Part shown: positions 50,413 through 59,043 of the stretch, one piece after another
Numbering within the stretch: the first letter of the stretch is position 1
Layout: the number at the start of each line of letters is the position of its first letter
Assembly (NCBI GenBank): GCA_021325145.1
Contig: JAJPHR010000110.1
Span: 1-64,000, forward strand
Reading direction: 5' to 3'
Source of the DNA: Verrucomicrobiota bacterium
GTDB taxonomy: Bacteria; Verrucomicrobiota; Verrucomicrobiia; Limisphaerales; Pedosphaeraceae
DNA length: 64,000 nucleotides
Program-made: the position numbers and the translations under genes
Notes under the pieces: generated by a model
The model's database searches: none
Told to the model about the DNA's origin: nothing
What the model saw: only the letters and a program-made list of their open reading frames with translations

Positions 50413-52098
50413 TTATTGGCTGACAACCGCGCGATAGTAACTCCGGGAATTGGTTGCGCTGATGGATAGGAGGCGGATGCTCGTTGCCGCGGTGTTCGTC
50501 AGCGCGGGCGTCCAAGTTTGGAGGTTGGTGGAAGACTGGACGATGTAGGTGACATTGGTTTCGCCAGTCAGAGTCAGTTGGAATTGTCCGCCGGTTCGCA
50601 TCGGCTGGCTCAGGATTGGCTGTTGGAACGCCGACATGGAAAAGAAGAACGGATCGATGAAGTTGGTGGTGACGATGCCCCCAGCAGCGGTGTTCCCGCG
50701 CGCGGGGAAGGCGGCGTAAAACACATTGCTCTGCGCGCGCAAATAATCGTAGTCACCCAGCAGCCGATCGTGGTTGGAAGTGCCATAGCCGAAAACCATC
50801 CCATTGGTTCTGAAGCTGTAGAGGGTCAGGTTGGTTCGTATGGATTGACCGAGGTCGGAGGACAGGGCCAAATGGATCAGAAAGTTGGTCCCGTCATATT
50901 CGTGATACATGATCGCCACAGTCCCATTCTCCGCCACCGCCACCGCCGGGAGCGCAGCGCTAAAATTCGTGGAGGACAGCGCCAGCGCCGCGCCGCCCGC
51001 AACCAGATTAGTGCCGCTGGGTTGAAACCGTTGCAGAAACAGGCGGCCAATGCCGGAGGCTCCCGAGAGCCCGTAAACCACGTAGATCCGGCTGCCGTTC
51101 GTGTTGACAGCGATCGCGGTGATATTGCCGAGCAGGGCGTTCAGGCCGTTGCCGAACCAGAAGATATTCGTCGTTCCTTGCCGCGAAAGTCCGTTCGTAA
51201 TCGAAATGCCACCGATACCATCGGCGGTGGCAGACGTAAAATCCCAGCCCGGCCCGCCGGAATAGCGATTCAACCGGTAGTTCATGAGGGGCACTCCGGC
51301 GGTGCCGTTGGTGGCCATCCCGAAGATAACGAAGGCGTCGCCGAGATTGTCCATTGTCACGCGCAGGCCGGGGTTGATGAAATTGGGGGGCAAACCACCG
51401 GAGGAGTTGGGCGCGCCACCCGGCGAACCAACCGGAAGATCGAGGCCGGGAGGAAACGTGGCTCCGTTGTTCGTCGAGAGCGAAACCCGCTGTTCGACTC
51501 CATTGAGGGCGGCGAAATCATCATAGGCCACGGCCACGCGGCCACCGCCCAAAGCAATCCAGGGCTGGTCGGGGCTGCTGGTGCTACCCAACTGGCCGGT
51601 GGTCCAAGTCCAGGCGCCGGCGCTGTTTATGTTGGTAGTTGTGCCGTGGAACACGTGATCAGTCCCGTTTTTGTCAATGGCCATCATGCCGCAGTGAAGC
51701 ACGCCCAAGCTATCGTAGGCATACGTTTGATCGTCGACAAAAAAGGAGGTGGATGTGGAGTTCGTGATGGGATCCGGCACGGCGAAACGAATGTTCCAAC
51801 TCACGCCTGCGTTGGTTGAATACCAGAGCTGGGCGGTCTGGCTGGAAACCCATGAGCCATAACCAAAACTCGAAACGACGATCTGCCGGGGATCGAGCGG
51901 GTTGACGGCAACGCACGGTTCGTTGCCCCAATCGCGGTACGTTTGTGGGGCAATGTACGTACTGAAATCACTGGCGGACAGATTGCCCAGGATGTCCGTC
52001 ACCTGCGGGGCGGCGCTGGCACTCAGGGTGATTGTGCCAAATATCCACAGTACGCAGGCATAGTAGCAGCGAATGAGTTTCTGATGCATGATCTTCAA
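50413..52098 (-). CDS. Exported BNR/sialidase-like beta-propeller protein with shared C-terminal tail
   Basis: 561 residues. Signal peptide (VLWIFGTITLSASAAPQ). The main part reads NEPCVAVNPLDPRQIVVSSF, LWYSTNAGVSWN and QRVSLSTNNGATF, Asp-box-like BNR repeats typical of exo-alpha-sialidase-fold proteins. The last about 60 residues contain YIVQSSTNLQTWTPALTN and SRSYYRAVVSQ, the same tail type as other exported proteins in the window. No catalytic triad could be assigned, so enzymatic sialidase is not claimed. Convergent with the upstream beta-helix gene with a 41-nt gap. Confidence 0.75.
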   Translation of the reverse strand: MKIMHQKLIRCYYACVLWIFGTITLSASAAPQVTDILGNLSASDFSTYIAPQTYRDWGNEPCVAVNPLDPRQIVVSSFGYGSWVSSQTAQLWYSTNAGVSWNIRFAVPDPITNSTSTSFFVDDQTYAYDSLGVLHCGMMAIDKNGTDHVFHGTTTNINSAGAWTWTTGQLGSTSSPDQPWIALGGGRVAVAYDDFAALNGVEQRVSLSTNNGATFPPGLDLPVGSPGGAPNSSGGLPPNFINPGLRVTMDNLGDAFVIFGMATNGTAGVPLMNYRLNRYSGGPGWDFTSATADGIGGISITNGLSRQGTTNIFWFGNGLNALLGNITAIAVNTNGSRIYVVYGLSGASGIGRLFLQRFQPSGTNLVAGGAALALSSTNFSAALPAVAVAENGTVAIMYHEYDGTNFLIHLALSSDLGQSIRTNLTLYSFRTNGMVFGYGTSNHDRLLGDYDYLRAQSNVFYAAFPARGNTAAGGIVTTNFIDPFFFSMSAFQQPILSQPMRTGGQFQLTLTGETNVTYIVQSSTNLQTWTPALTNTAATSIRLLSISATNSRSYYRAVVSQ

Positions 52099-52269
52099 CG
52101 GGGTTTCTGCGCGAAAACTACGAAAGCTTCCGCATGCAAGCTCGCCGTAGGTCGTTCGAGGAGCGCAAGTTGCGTGAAACCGTGGCAGAATGGCAATTTC
52201 CCGTCAAGGGAATTGTCCCCAGGAATTCCAAATCAGGGGCTGGATTGTAATGGTTTTGTCCCCGCTTTG

Positions 52270-52278
52270 TGGCATAAT
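52270..52278 (+). promoter_or_regulatory. Extended -10 promoter element for DUF4870 gene
   Basis: TGG-CATAAT: the TGn extension and a 5-of-6 -10 box at 52273-52278, with no good -35 at 17 nt. Predicted leader to ATG 52343 about 58 nt. Confidence 0.5.
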
Positions 52279-52342
52279 TAACGTACAAAAGAATGATGTC
52301 CAGTTGATCCAATCCCAAATTTAAGCCATCAAAGGAACCATT

Positions 52343-52702
52343 ATGGATGCATCAAACAACCCGCCGCCCGCACTCATCATCAGCAGCAATGACCGGCTTT
52401 GGATCGTCCTGTCCCATCTTTCCGCCCTGCTTGGAGTCGGGATTGTGCTTCCGTTAATCATTTACCTCGTCAAGAAGGACGAGTCACCATCCATCGCTTA
52501 TCACGCCAAAGAGGCGCTCAACTTCCATATCTCCATTTATCTTTACGCGCTGGCCTGTATTCCACTGGTGTTCGTCTTTATCGGCTTTCCGCTTTTGCTG
52601 GTGGTCATTGTTTCAATGTTCGTTTTGTCCATTATTGCGGCGGTGCGGGCGGCGGACGGTGTGCAGTATCGGTATCCGTTCACGCTTCGGCTCGTGAAGT
52701 GA
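52343..52702 (+). CDS. DUF4870 domain-containing membrane protein
   Basis: 119 residues with four hydrophobic stretches: about 19-42 (LWIVLSHLSALLGVGIVLPL), about 60-75, about 76-95, and about 88-104. The linker YLVKKDESPSIAYHAKEALN and the end VQYRYPFTLRLVK are characteristic of DUF4870. AAAGGA sits just before the ATG (AAAGGAACCATTATG), fixing the start. Function unknown. It is convergent with the pseudopilin gene (49-nt gap). Confidence 0.9.
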   Translation: MDASNNPPPALIISSNDRLWIVLSHLSALLGVGIVLPLIIYLVKKDESPSIAYHAKEALNFHISIYLYALACIPLVFVFIGFPLLLVVIVSMFVLSIIAAVRAADGVQYRYPFTLRLVK

Positions 52703-52751
52703 AGGCACGGAAAGAGGATTGAGTGCGGGAGCGATGGAGTGGCTGTGAACT

Positions 52752-53609
52752 CTATTTCCTCGAAGTCGTGCGTTGCCCGATCCAGATCAAGTCTCCATTG
52801 TTTGGCGAGGACACGCCGTGAGGAATGTATTGTTGCCCGGCCGCAATTCCCATTCTGGTCCTGGGATCGAGCCATTTGCGGGATTCCACATGAGTATCGG
52901 CGAACGCCAGCACTCCCATGCCGCGATGCAAGCTGGAAGGGACATGGATGAAAGTTTGCAGGGTCATATCGACTCCAAAAGCAGGCGTGCAGATGCTGCC
53001 CGGGTTGACGTCGATATAGACAAAACGGTTGGCGGGCGAGTCCATGCCGATGTCCGAAGACTTCAGGTAAACGCGGTAGTTGGGGTCCAATTGGATGGGG
53101 GCCAGGATCGTGGCGGGAGTCGTTCCCATATAGCCGTTCATGGAATAACTCCGCTGCTCGAACACGCTTCTCCCACCGAGGGGCCAGGTCGAGTGATCAG
53201 CGGGGCATTTGTAAAGGGTCCACTGGCTTACATACGGAGCGAATAGGGAATAGGTGGCCCCCACAAGGTATTGCAAGTTCGTAAGTGTTTCCGGATCGCC
53301 GTGATTGCCGCCATAAGTCCAAAGATGGGCCACGGTCGAGGATACGTTCGCGTCTCCGCCGTTGAGGACCAGAGCGTCACGGTTGTCGGCGGAGTACAAA
53401 GCCCCGGTCAAAACCAGTTGCTTCTCATTGTTCACACATTCGATGCGCTCGGCTGTGGCCTTGGCTTTGGAGAGCACCGGCAAAAGCAGGGCGGCCAGGA
53501 TGGCAATGATGGTGATGACAACCAGCAGTTCGATGAGGGTGAACGCGAACTTGGTGGAAGGCCTCCCTGCCTGCCTTGGGACGGGTGACTTTTGGTTTGC
53601 GGTTCTCAT
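52752..53609 (-). CDS. Prepilin-type pseudopilin (DUF1559-like, general secretion pathway G-like)
   Basis: 285 residues. Near the N-terminus KFAFTLIELLVVITIIAIL has the prepilin peptidase site (before FTLIE) and the hydrophobic helix; the preceding leader is short and basic. The rest is a soluble domain with cysteines and RIECVNNEKQLVLTGALYSA, LYKCPADHSTWP, SYSMNGYMGTTP and GVLAFADTHVESRKW, the pattern of the expanded pseudopilin family in Verrucomicrobia and Planctomycetes. Probably assembled in the inner membrane by a type II secretion or pilus machine encoded elsewhere. ATG 53609 is chosen; the reading upstream to 53777 lacks features. Confidence 0.9.
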   Translation of the reverse strand: MRTANQKSPVPRQAGRPSTKFAFTLIELLVVITIIAILAALLLPVLSKAKATAERIECVNNEKQLVLTGALYSADNRDALVLNGGDANVSSTVAHLWTYGGNHGDPETLTNLQYLVGATYSLFAPYVSQWTLYKCPADHSTWPLGGRSVFEQRSYSMNGYMGTTPATILAPIQLDPNYRVYLKSSDIGMDSPANRFVYIDVNPGSICTPAFGVDMTLQTFIHVPSSLHRGMGVLAFADTHVESRKWLDPRTRMGIAAGQQYIPHGVSSPNNGDLIWIGQRTTSRK

Positions 53610-53912
53610 AAGACTGAACCAACCGGCCGTACGTGCGACCACAGCATCCTCAAACCCAACGCCCGGATCAACGGGCCAGGAATTTTGGAGACACTGGTAT
53701 CCTAGCCGGAAGGCGGGCGATTGCAACTGAAAACACGGCGGGATTGGCCTGTTTGACTCCGTTGCAGTACGGGACATGGCGGCTCCGCGCGCGCTACTCC
53801 AAGGCCAAAGCCGCTACGAAATCGTAATGGTCCAGCCCAGACCATGTTGGGTGTTCACCCCGGCTTACGCGCTCCCTTGTCTCGTGCGATTTTTACCTAG
53901 GAGAAAAGTGGC
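53610..53912. other. Divergent intergenic region between pseudopilin and holin-like genes
   Basis: 303 nt. A Shine-Dalgarno TAGGAG precedes ATG 53913. I see no small gene or strong repeat here; it likely holds two promoters, but no -35/-10 pair is convincing. Confidence 0.3.
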
Positions 53913-54584
53913 ATGCAAACTTCAACGACAACTTCCGGAACCTCGTTACTGGGTTTGGTCCGGTTGTTGAGAGAGCAGACGAGAAGACTTATTAAAGAAG
54001 AGTTTCAACTGGCCAAGGCGGAGCTATCGGAAAAGTTTTCCCATTTGGGCCGGAATTCCGCGGCCATGGCCGTCGGTGCTTTGATCGCTTATGCGGGCTT
54101 GATTGTGTTTCTGGCCGGACTCGGCGCGTTGCTGGCATTTGCTCTTGAGCAGGCTGGGATGCAGCCCATGCTGGCCGGTTTCCTTGGATTGGCAGTCATC
54201 GGCTTGCTATTTGCGGCGGTTGGCGGGGCCTTTGTGCTCAAGGGGCTTAAATCATTGTCCAAGGAATCGCTGGCCCCGGAAAAGACCTTGCATACTTTGC
54301 AGGAGTTAAAAGGAGCCGAACCCGTTAAAAAGCCTGCCGCCCCGGCCACGACACCCAAGCCCACCCGGTCGCCTGCGGAACTGGAGGCCAGCATCGTGAG
54401 CACGGAAAACCGGATCGACGCCACCCTGAAAGAGCTTAAGAGACGCTTCAGCCGCGAGTATGTGGGACGGCAGGTCGGTCATAAATACCGTTCACATCCT
54501 TACCGATGGAATGTGATGGTCATGGTGATGGGTATGCTGGGCGGCTTGTCCATCGGAAGAAAGTTCCGTCACTCGAAAGCGTGA
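53913..54584 (+). CDS. Holin-like membrane protein (phage_holin_3_6 family) with DUF3618-like tail
   Basis: 223 residues. An N-terminal amphipathic part (LLREQTRRLIKEEFQLAKAE) precedes two membrane helices (AMAVGALIAYAGLIVFLAGL and MLAGFLGLAVIGLLFAAVGG). The linker is Pro/Ala/Lys-rich, and the C-terminus has SIVSTENRIDATLKELKRRF and a third helix (WNVMVMVMGMLGGLSIG), a DUF3618-like arrangement. The family is cellular, not a lysis gene; such proteins occur in general stress clusters. TAGGAG is about 12 nt before the start. Confidence 0.85.
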   Translation: MQTSTTTSGTSLLGLVRLLREQTRRLIKEEFQLAKAELSEKFSHLGRNSAAMAVGALIAYAGLIVFLAGLGALLAFALEQAGMQPMLAGFLGLAVIGLLFAAVGGAFVLKGLKSLSKESLAPEKTLHTLQELKGAEPVKKPAAPATTPKPTRSPAELEASIVSTENRIDATLKELKRRFSREYVGRQVGHKYRSHPYRWNVMVMVMGMLGGLSIGRKFRHSKA

Positions 54585-54597
54585 GAGTGCGCTCCGA

Positions 54598-57414
54598 TTA
54601 TTTTGGCAACGGACCGAAATAAAAGCTTACGGAGCCGGAATACTCGCCGTTGGCGACGTTCGGCTGGCCTTGCGGGCCGCTGGCGCGAGCTTCCTTGAAC
54701 TTGCTGCCCATGGGCGGGATCGCGTTCAGGAACGCCAGACCGGCGCGGGGCAGGGGCGCGATGGTTTTGCCAGCCAGCTTCGCCGGCGGGAACTCGGGCG
54801 TCAGCACCTGCATGAACGGGCAACCGCTGGACGGGATAATGGTGATCGGGCCTTCCGTCGTTTCAAGCTGCAGCCAGCGCACGTTGGCGAAGCAGCCTTT
54901 GAATTCCGGGTAAACCCAATCCGACCAGCCGGTGATGGTGTTATTGTAGTCGTTCTCCCACACGTTGAAGGTGACGCCAGGCAAACGATTTTTCCACACG
55001 CGATAAGGGCCGTCACCCAGCCATCGCTTGTGCTTCACACGTTCCTCCGGGTAATCGAAAGCAACACCATGAAAATCCATCGGACCATTCGCGGTGTAGG
55101 TGTAGTCACACCGCACCCAGCCGCTTTTTTCCAGTCGCCACTCAACGGTCTTGAGATCTCCGTCAAATGTGGCCCTGATGTTATATCCCGAACTGCCAGA
55201 CATCGCCGTCAGGCTCTGCAATTTCGCCTGGCCGGGCGCGGGGTGCGGTCCATTGCTTAACGAGAATGTTTGTGCGCCGCGTTGCACCCGGGCGAGCATG
55301 CCGGTGTCCCGGCTAAATTCGACCAGCAAATCACCCGCGCGAACACCAATAACCGTTTCGGACTGCGTAATTGCAACTTCTTGGTTCTCAGGCGCCGGTA
55401 GAAGTTTGCCGGGACTATCGGCGTCCGGCAACGGCCAAACCCAAGTCCACAACTCGCGGCCAGTTGGGTCGTTCACACGCAGGGCCACCGCATCCGCTTT
55501 TCTCCAATTCCGCGGCAGTCCGAGCTTGATGGTGTTGGTTGAGCCCGGTGGAATTGACGGTATGGCGGCTTTGCCTTCCGCAATCATCATGAAGCTCGCG
55601 CCCGATTCGCCGGGCCCGCGGAACTTGCGAAGTTGCCAGGTAAACGTGCATTGTTTCGCGTCCGTGAAGCTGTAGCGGTTGGCAATGCACACTTTTTCTC
55701 CGGGCAAGGATTGGCCGGGCGTTATGACGATCGGTGACCACAACTCTTTGATGGTGTAATAGCTTCCTTCCTTCTGGCGATAGGGGCCGACGATGCCGTC
55801 CGGCGCCTGGTTGCCCGCGACGTCAATCTCCCCGGTGTCCGGCCGCCGCACGCCGTCATCCGTCAGCGCCCAAACGAACCCGCCGCCCAGGAGTTTGCTT
55901 TGTCGCATTAGCGTCCAAAAATCCTCCATTCCCGCGCCCGCGCCGCCATCGTAAAGGCCGTGCATGAACTCGGTGGGCATGTAGATATATTTTGCGGGAT
56001 CATTGGTGGCAGCGGGCAACTCCTTGCCACGATGAACCTCCGCGAAACCGGTGCAGGCCCTTATCGCTTCTTCATAACCGAGATAATGGGCAGTGTTCAC
56101 ACCGCTGAACGGCGCCCAGGGATGCAGCACGCGGCGATGTTGGACATCCAGCTCCGGGAATAGGTGGTCGAGGTTCGTATTCCAACCGCCTTCATTGCCG
56201 TTGTCCCAAAAAAGAATGCAGGGATGGTTCACATCGCGCGCGATCATCTCGCCCACCAGTTTGGTCCCGACCTCGGTGTCATAGGACTGATGCCAGCCGC
56301 CGAGTTCATCAAGCACGTACAGCCCAAGTTCATCGCAGAGATCGAGGAATTTTTGGTCCGGCGGGTAGTGCGACATGCGAACCGCGTTCATATTGGCGTC
56401 TTTCAAAGCGTTTATATCCAGCCGATGGATCGCTTCGCTCAGACAACGGCCAGACTCGGGCCAGAACGAATGGCGATCGGCGCCTTGCAGCACAACCCGC
56501 TTGCCATTGAGATAAAGTCCGTCTCCGTTGCGCACTTCAAACGTGCGAAAGCCGAACCTCTGCCGGAACGTATGGACGGTTTGGCCGCGCTGTTTCAGCC
56601 GAAATTCGACTTCGTAGAGATTTGGCGTTTCGGCGGTCCACAAGCGCGGGGAGGGGAACCGCGTTTTCAAGGTGACCTTTGAATCGGCGATTTGTCCTGC
56701 GAACGTTTTTCCCGCCGGCCGGCCATTAAGTTGTAAAATTTGCGCTTCAACCACGCTGCCATCGGGAACACCGTTTCCAAACACCTCGGTCGTGAAGGTT
56801 CCGTCCGCGCGGGCATCGATGGCCACGCGCTCAATGAACTGTTGTGGCACGGCTTCGAGGTACACCGGACGGAAAATTCCGCCGAACACCCAGTAGTCCG
56901 CGGTGCGTTCCGCGCGATTGACCGAATTGTTCGCGGAATGTTTGGCCACGGTCACTTCGAGACGATTGGCCACGCCGAATTTGGCGAGTTTGGTTATTTC
57001 ATAACTGAATCGATAAAAGCTGCCCTGATGAATTGGCCCCACGGATTCACCGTTGAGCCTGGCTTTCGTATCGGTCATCACGCCCTCGAAAACCAGGAAG
57101 ATACGTTGATCGCGCCAGGTGGTGGGAATCGTGAAGTCGTGTTCGTAAAGGCCCTGTTCGTTCCAGGCGTTCGTCGGGTCCTTGTAATAGTTGAGCGAGC
57201 CGAAGCCGTGCATTTCCCACTGCGATGGCACCGGGAGATTGGTCCAGAACCCGGATTGCGGGCCGGAAGTGCATTGGAACTTCCACAGAACCGTCTCGTC
57301 TTTGTCGCGGCCGGAAAGGTACTGGCGCTGTGTTTCCTGGCCGTGAACGGCCAGCACGATCGACAGTGCGGCCAGGAGAGAGACCGCATTTCGCAACGCA
57401 GAATAGGGCTTCAT
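54598..57414 (-). CDS. Secreted glycoside hydrolase family 2 (beta-galactosidase-like)
   Basis: 938 residues. Signal peptide (VSLLAALSIVLAVHG). The sugar-binding domain has PVPSQWEMHGFGSLNYYKDP, then two Ig-like domains, and the GH2 barrel with NAVRMSHYPPDQKFLDLCDE, LYVLDELGGWHQSYD, acid/base Glu in WDNGNEGGWN (about 406) and nucleophile Glu in YMPTEFMHGLYDGG (about 481). Residues about 590-938 are C-terminal beta-sandwich domains. It cleaves beta-galactosides or related glycosides outside the cytoplasm; exact substrate unknown. Convergent with the holin-like gene (13-nt gap). Confidence 0.93.
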   Translation of the reverse strand: MKPYSALRNAVSLLAALSIVLAVHGQETQRQYLSGRDKDETVLWKFQCTSGPQSGFWTNLPVPSQWEMHGFGSLNYYKDPTNAWNEQGLYEHDFTIPTTWRDQRIFLVFEGVMTDTKARLNGESVGPIHQGSFYRFSYEITKLAKFGVANRLEVTVAKHSANNSVNRAERTADYWVFGGIFRPVYLEAVPQQFIERVAIDARADGTFTTEVFGNGVPDGSVVEAQILQLNGRPAGKTFAGQIADSKVTLKTRFPSPRLWTAETPNLYEVEFRLKQRGQTVHTFRQRFGFRTFEVRNGDGLYLNGKRVVLQGADRHSFWPESGRCLSEAIHRLDINALKDANMNAVRMSHYPPDQKFLDLCDELGLYVLDELGGWHQSYDTEVGTKLVGEMIARDVNHPCILFWDNGNEGGWNTNLDHLFPELDVQHRRVLHPWAPFSGVNTAHYLGYEEAIRACTGFAEVHRGKELPAATNDPAKYIYMPTEFMHGLYDGGAGAGMEDFWTLMRQSKLLGGGFVWALTDDGVRRPDTGEIDVAGNQAPDGIVGPYRQKEGSYYTIKELWSPIVITPGQSLPGEKVCIANRYSFTDAKQCTFTWQLRKFRGPGESGASFMMIAEGKAAIPSIPPGSTNTIKLGLPRNWRKADAVALRVNDPTGRELWTWVWPLPDADSPGKLLPAPENQEVAITQSETVIGVRAGDLLVEFSRDTGMLARVQRGAQTFSLSNGPHPAPGQAKLQSLTAMSGSSGYNIRATFDGDLKTVEWRLEKSGWVRCDYTYTANGPMDFHGVAFDYPEERVKHKRWLGDGPYRVWKNRLPGVTFNVWENDYNNTITGWSDWVYPEFKGCFANVRWLQLETTEGPITIIPSSGCPFMQVLTPEFPPAKLAGKTIAPLPRAGLAFLNAIPPMGSKFKEARASGPQGQPNVANGEYSGSVSFYFGPLPK

Positions 57415-57541
57415 TGGCCAAAATAACTATCCTACCCAGGTTGTGCTGAACAGGGAAAAGCCCAATTTGCGAAGCAGTTCTAAAAGTGTGTCGAGTTCCG
57501 CCCGCGCGCTGAGGATTACTCGGGAGCAAACAGCGAACTGC

Positions 57542-58720
57542 TCACGGCTTCTGTGGCAGGGAGACGCGGGTGACGAGTCGAAGCGGGTTGGTCCGTTTCG
57601 GCTGAACCGCGGCGGTTTCTACCATCGCAACGGAAGGCGTCGCTGCCTTATAGAGGCGATAGAATTTGCGAGTGCCGGCGGCCGTAACCACCACGGGATT
57701 GGTGGACCCGCTGGTTGAATTCGACCACAAACCAGTGGTCAGGTTGGTGCGTTCCTGAAGCACGAAGCCGCTGACGTTGTTGGACCACGAGAGAGTGACC
57801 TTGGTCGCGCCACTATTGACGATTTTGAGCACGGGTGGCGGCGGAACATTGGCGGCCAGCGTCCAGCCAATGACATCGAGCATGGCCAGTTCGTTGGTGC
57901 CTAAATCAAGCGCCGTATTGGGAGGAGTGAACGCATCCTGGACCTGCGGGTGCGGCGTTTGGCCGGGTGGAGCCCAGTTAACGCTGACGCTGTACCAGTC
58001 AGCGTAATCACCACCCGAATCCATATTGAAACGTGCGAGCAGGTTGGTGCCGTCCACGGAAAAATAGGAGTTGTCACCACTGGTGGTGTAGGTCCGGACG
58101 AGGTTGGTCGTGTAACGGAACAGGTCAATCGGGCTGACCATGGTGGTATCGGGCAGATTGCTGGGGGTTCCCAAAACTTCGTCCATCTCATGTTCGGTTA
58201 CCTGCTGCATGTCGTATTTACTGTGATTACCCGGCGGACGCGTGAAGTTCATGATGGACGTGTTCAAATAAATGGTGGCATCGAATCCATCCGGGCCGGT
58301 GCCTGAATCCAATCCCATGAGCACCGCCAACGGCAGATTCATGTAGATTTGGCTGCTTCCGACCAGCGGATCAACGTTGTTGTTTGTCAACTTATGGAGG
58401 CCATTGGTGTCGTTGGCGCTGGTGGCCTTGTTCCTAAGGGCGGTCAGGTAATCCGAGTACAAATAGGTGTTCCCCCAAGTCGAGCTTTGCCCCAGGCCCA
58501 CATTAGAGTCACTGACATAGTTGATGTACACCGTCTGATTATCGACGATATTGGTCTGGAAGACCTGAATGGCGCGATTGATCGCGGCAATCATGGCGGA
58601 GGCGTTGGGAGAGTTGGTAATCGAGCTGTCGAACGTGGGCACGATGGTAAGGCCGAAAGTCGAGGCGGTCAGGCCGAAGGCGGCCAGGCCGGACAGCAGG
58701 ATTTTAGATGGTCTTTTCAT
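57542..58720 (-). CDS. Exported NF038122-type metalloprotease-like protein with shared C-terminal tail
   Basis: 392 residues. A signal peptide (LSGLAAFGLTASTFGLTI) leads to a domain with SITNSPNASAMIAAINRAIQ and VYINYVSDSNVGLGQSSTWG. The candidate zinc site is MQQVTEHEMDEVLG (about 177), an HExxE rather than HExxH motif. The mature end carries GFVLQERTNLTTGLW and AAGTRKFYRLYKAAT, the shared tail, plus about 30 more residues (MVETAAVQPKRTNPLRLV). Likely secreted; peptidase activity is inferred from the motif only. A -10-like CATAAT (58804-58809, minus strand) may be its promoter. Confidence 0.7.
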   Translation of the reverse strand: MKRPSKILLSGLAAFGLTASTFGLTIVPTFDSSITNSPNASAMIAAINRAIQVFQTNIVDNQTVYINYVSDSNVGLGQSSTWGNTYLYSDYLTALRNKATSANDTNGLHKLTNNNVDPLVGSSQIYMNLPLAVLMGLDSGTGPDGFDATIYLNTSIMNFTRPPGNHSKYDMQQVTEHEMDEVLGTPSNLPDTTMVSPIDLFRYTTNLVRTYTTSGDNSYFSVDGTNLLARFNMDSGGDYADWYSVSVNWAPPGQTPHPQVQDAFTPPNTALDLGTNELAMLDVIGWTLAANVPPPPVLKIVNSGATKVTLSWSNNVSGFVLQERTNLTTGLWSNSTSGSTNPVVVTAAGTRKFYRLYKAATPSVAMVETAAVQPKRTNPLRLVTRVSLPQKP

Positions 58721-59043
58721 TCGTAATTCTTAGTAGGTTGCTTTTCTGATGGAATGGCTGCCCTTCTGCATACATCCCGCCCCGATGGAACTTATTTGGC
58801 AAAATTATGTTGGATGAGGCTCTCCAAAAAACCCTGCATTGTCAAGCGCAGCCGGCTTTGCCTGTGGGCGCGAGAGCATCCATATCATCGCTCCTGTTGT
58901 GGATCAGGGCGGGACGCCTCGCGCCGCCGATAAGATTCCAAATCATTCATGCGGTCGAAGTGCGGTAGCTACGATTTGATCCATTGTGGAACGGTTCTGG
59001 ACTTCTGATTGACTTCCAACGCGCTTCGCGCCATTTGTTTTGC
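58721..59043. other. Divergent intergenic region between metalloprotease and sulfatase
   Basis: 323 nt. On the minus strand CATAAT (58804-58809) and TTGACA (near 58845) suggest promoters for the metalloprotease. On the plus strand no strong promoter is seen for the sulfatase, whose ORF is open upstream of ATG 59044. No small gene stands out. Confidence 0.35.

Noticed and set aside
50413..52098. Functional sialidase
   Set aside because: Asp-box-like repeats are visible but an Arg triad and nucleophile could not be assigned.
53913..54584. Prophage remnant because of the holin-like name
   Set aside because: This holin family is cellular and no phage genes are near.
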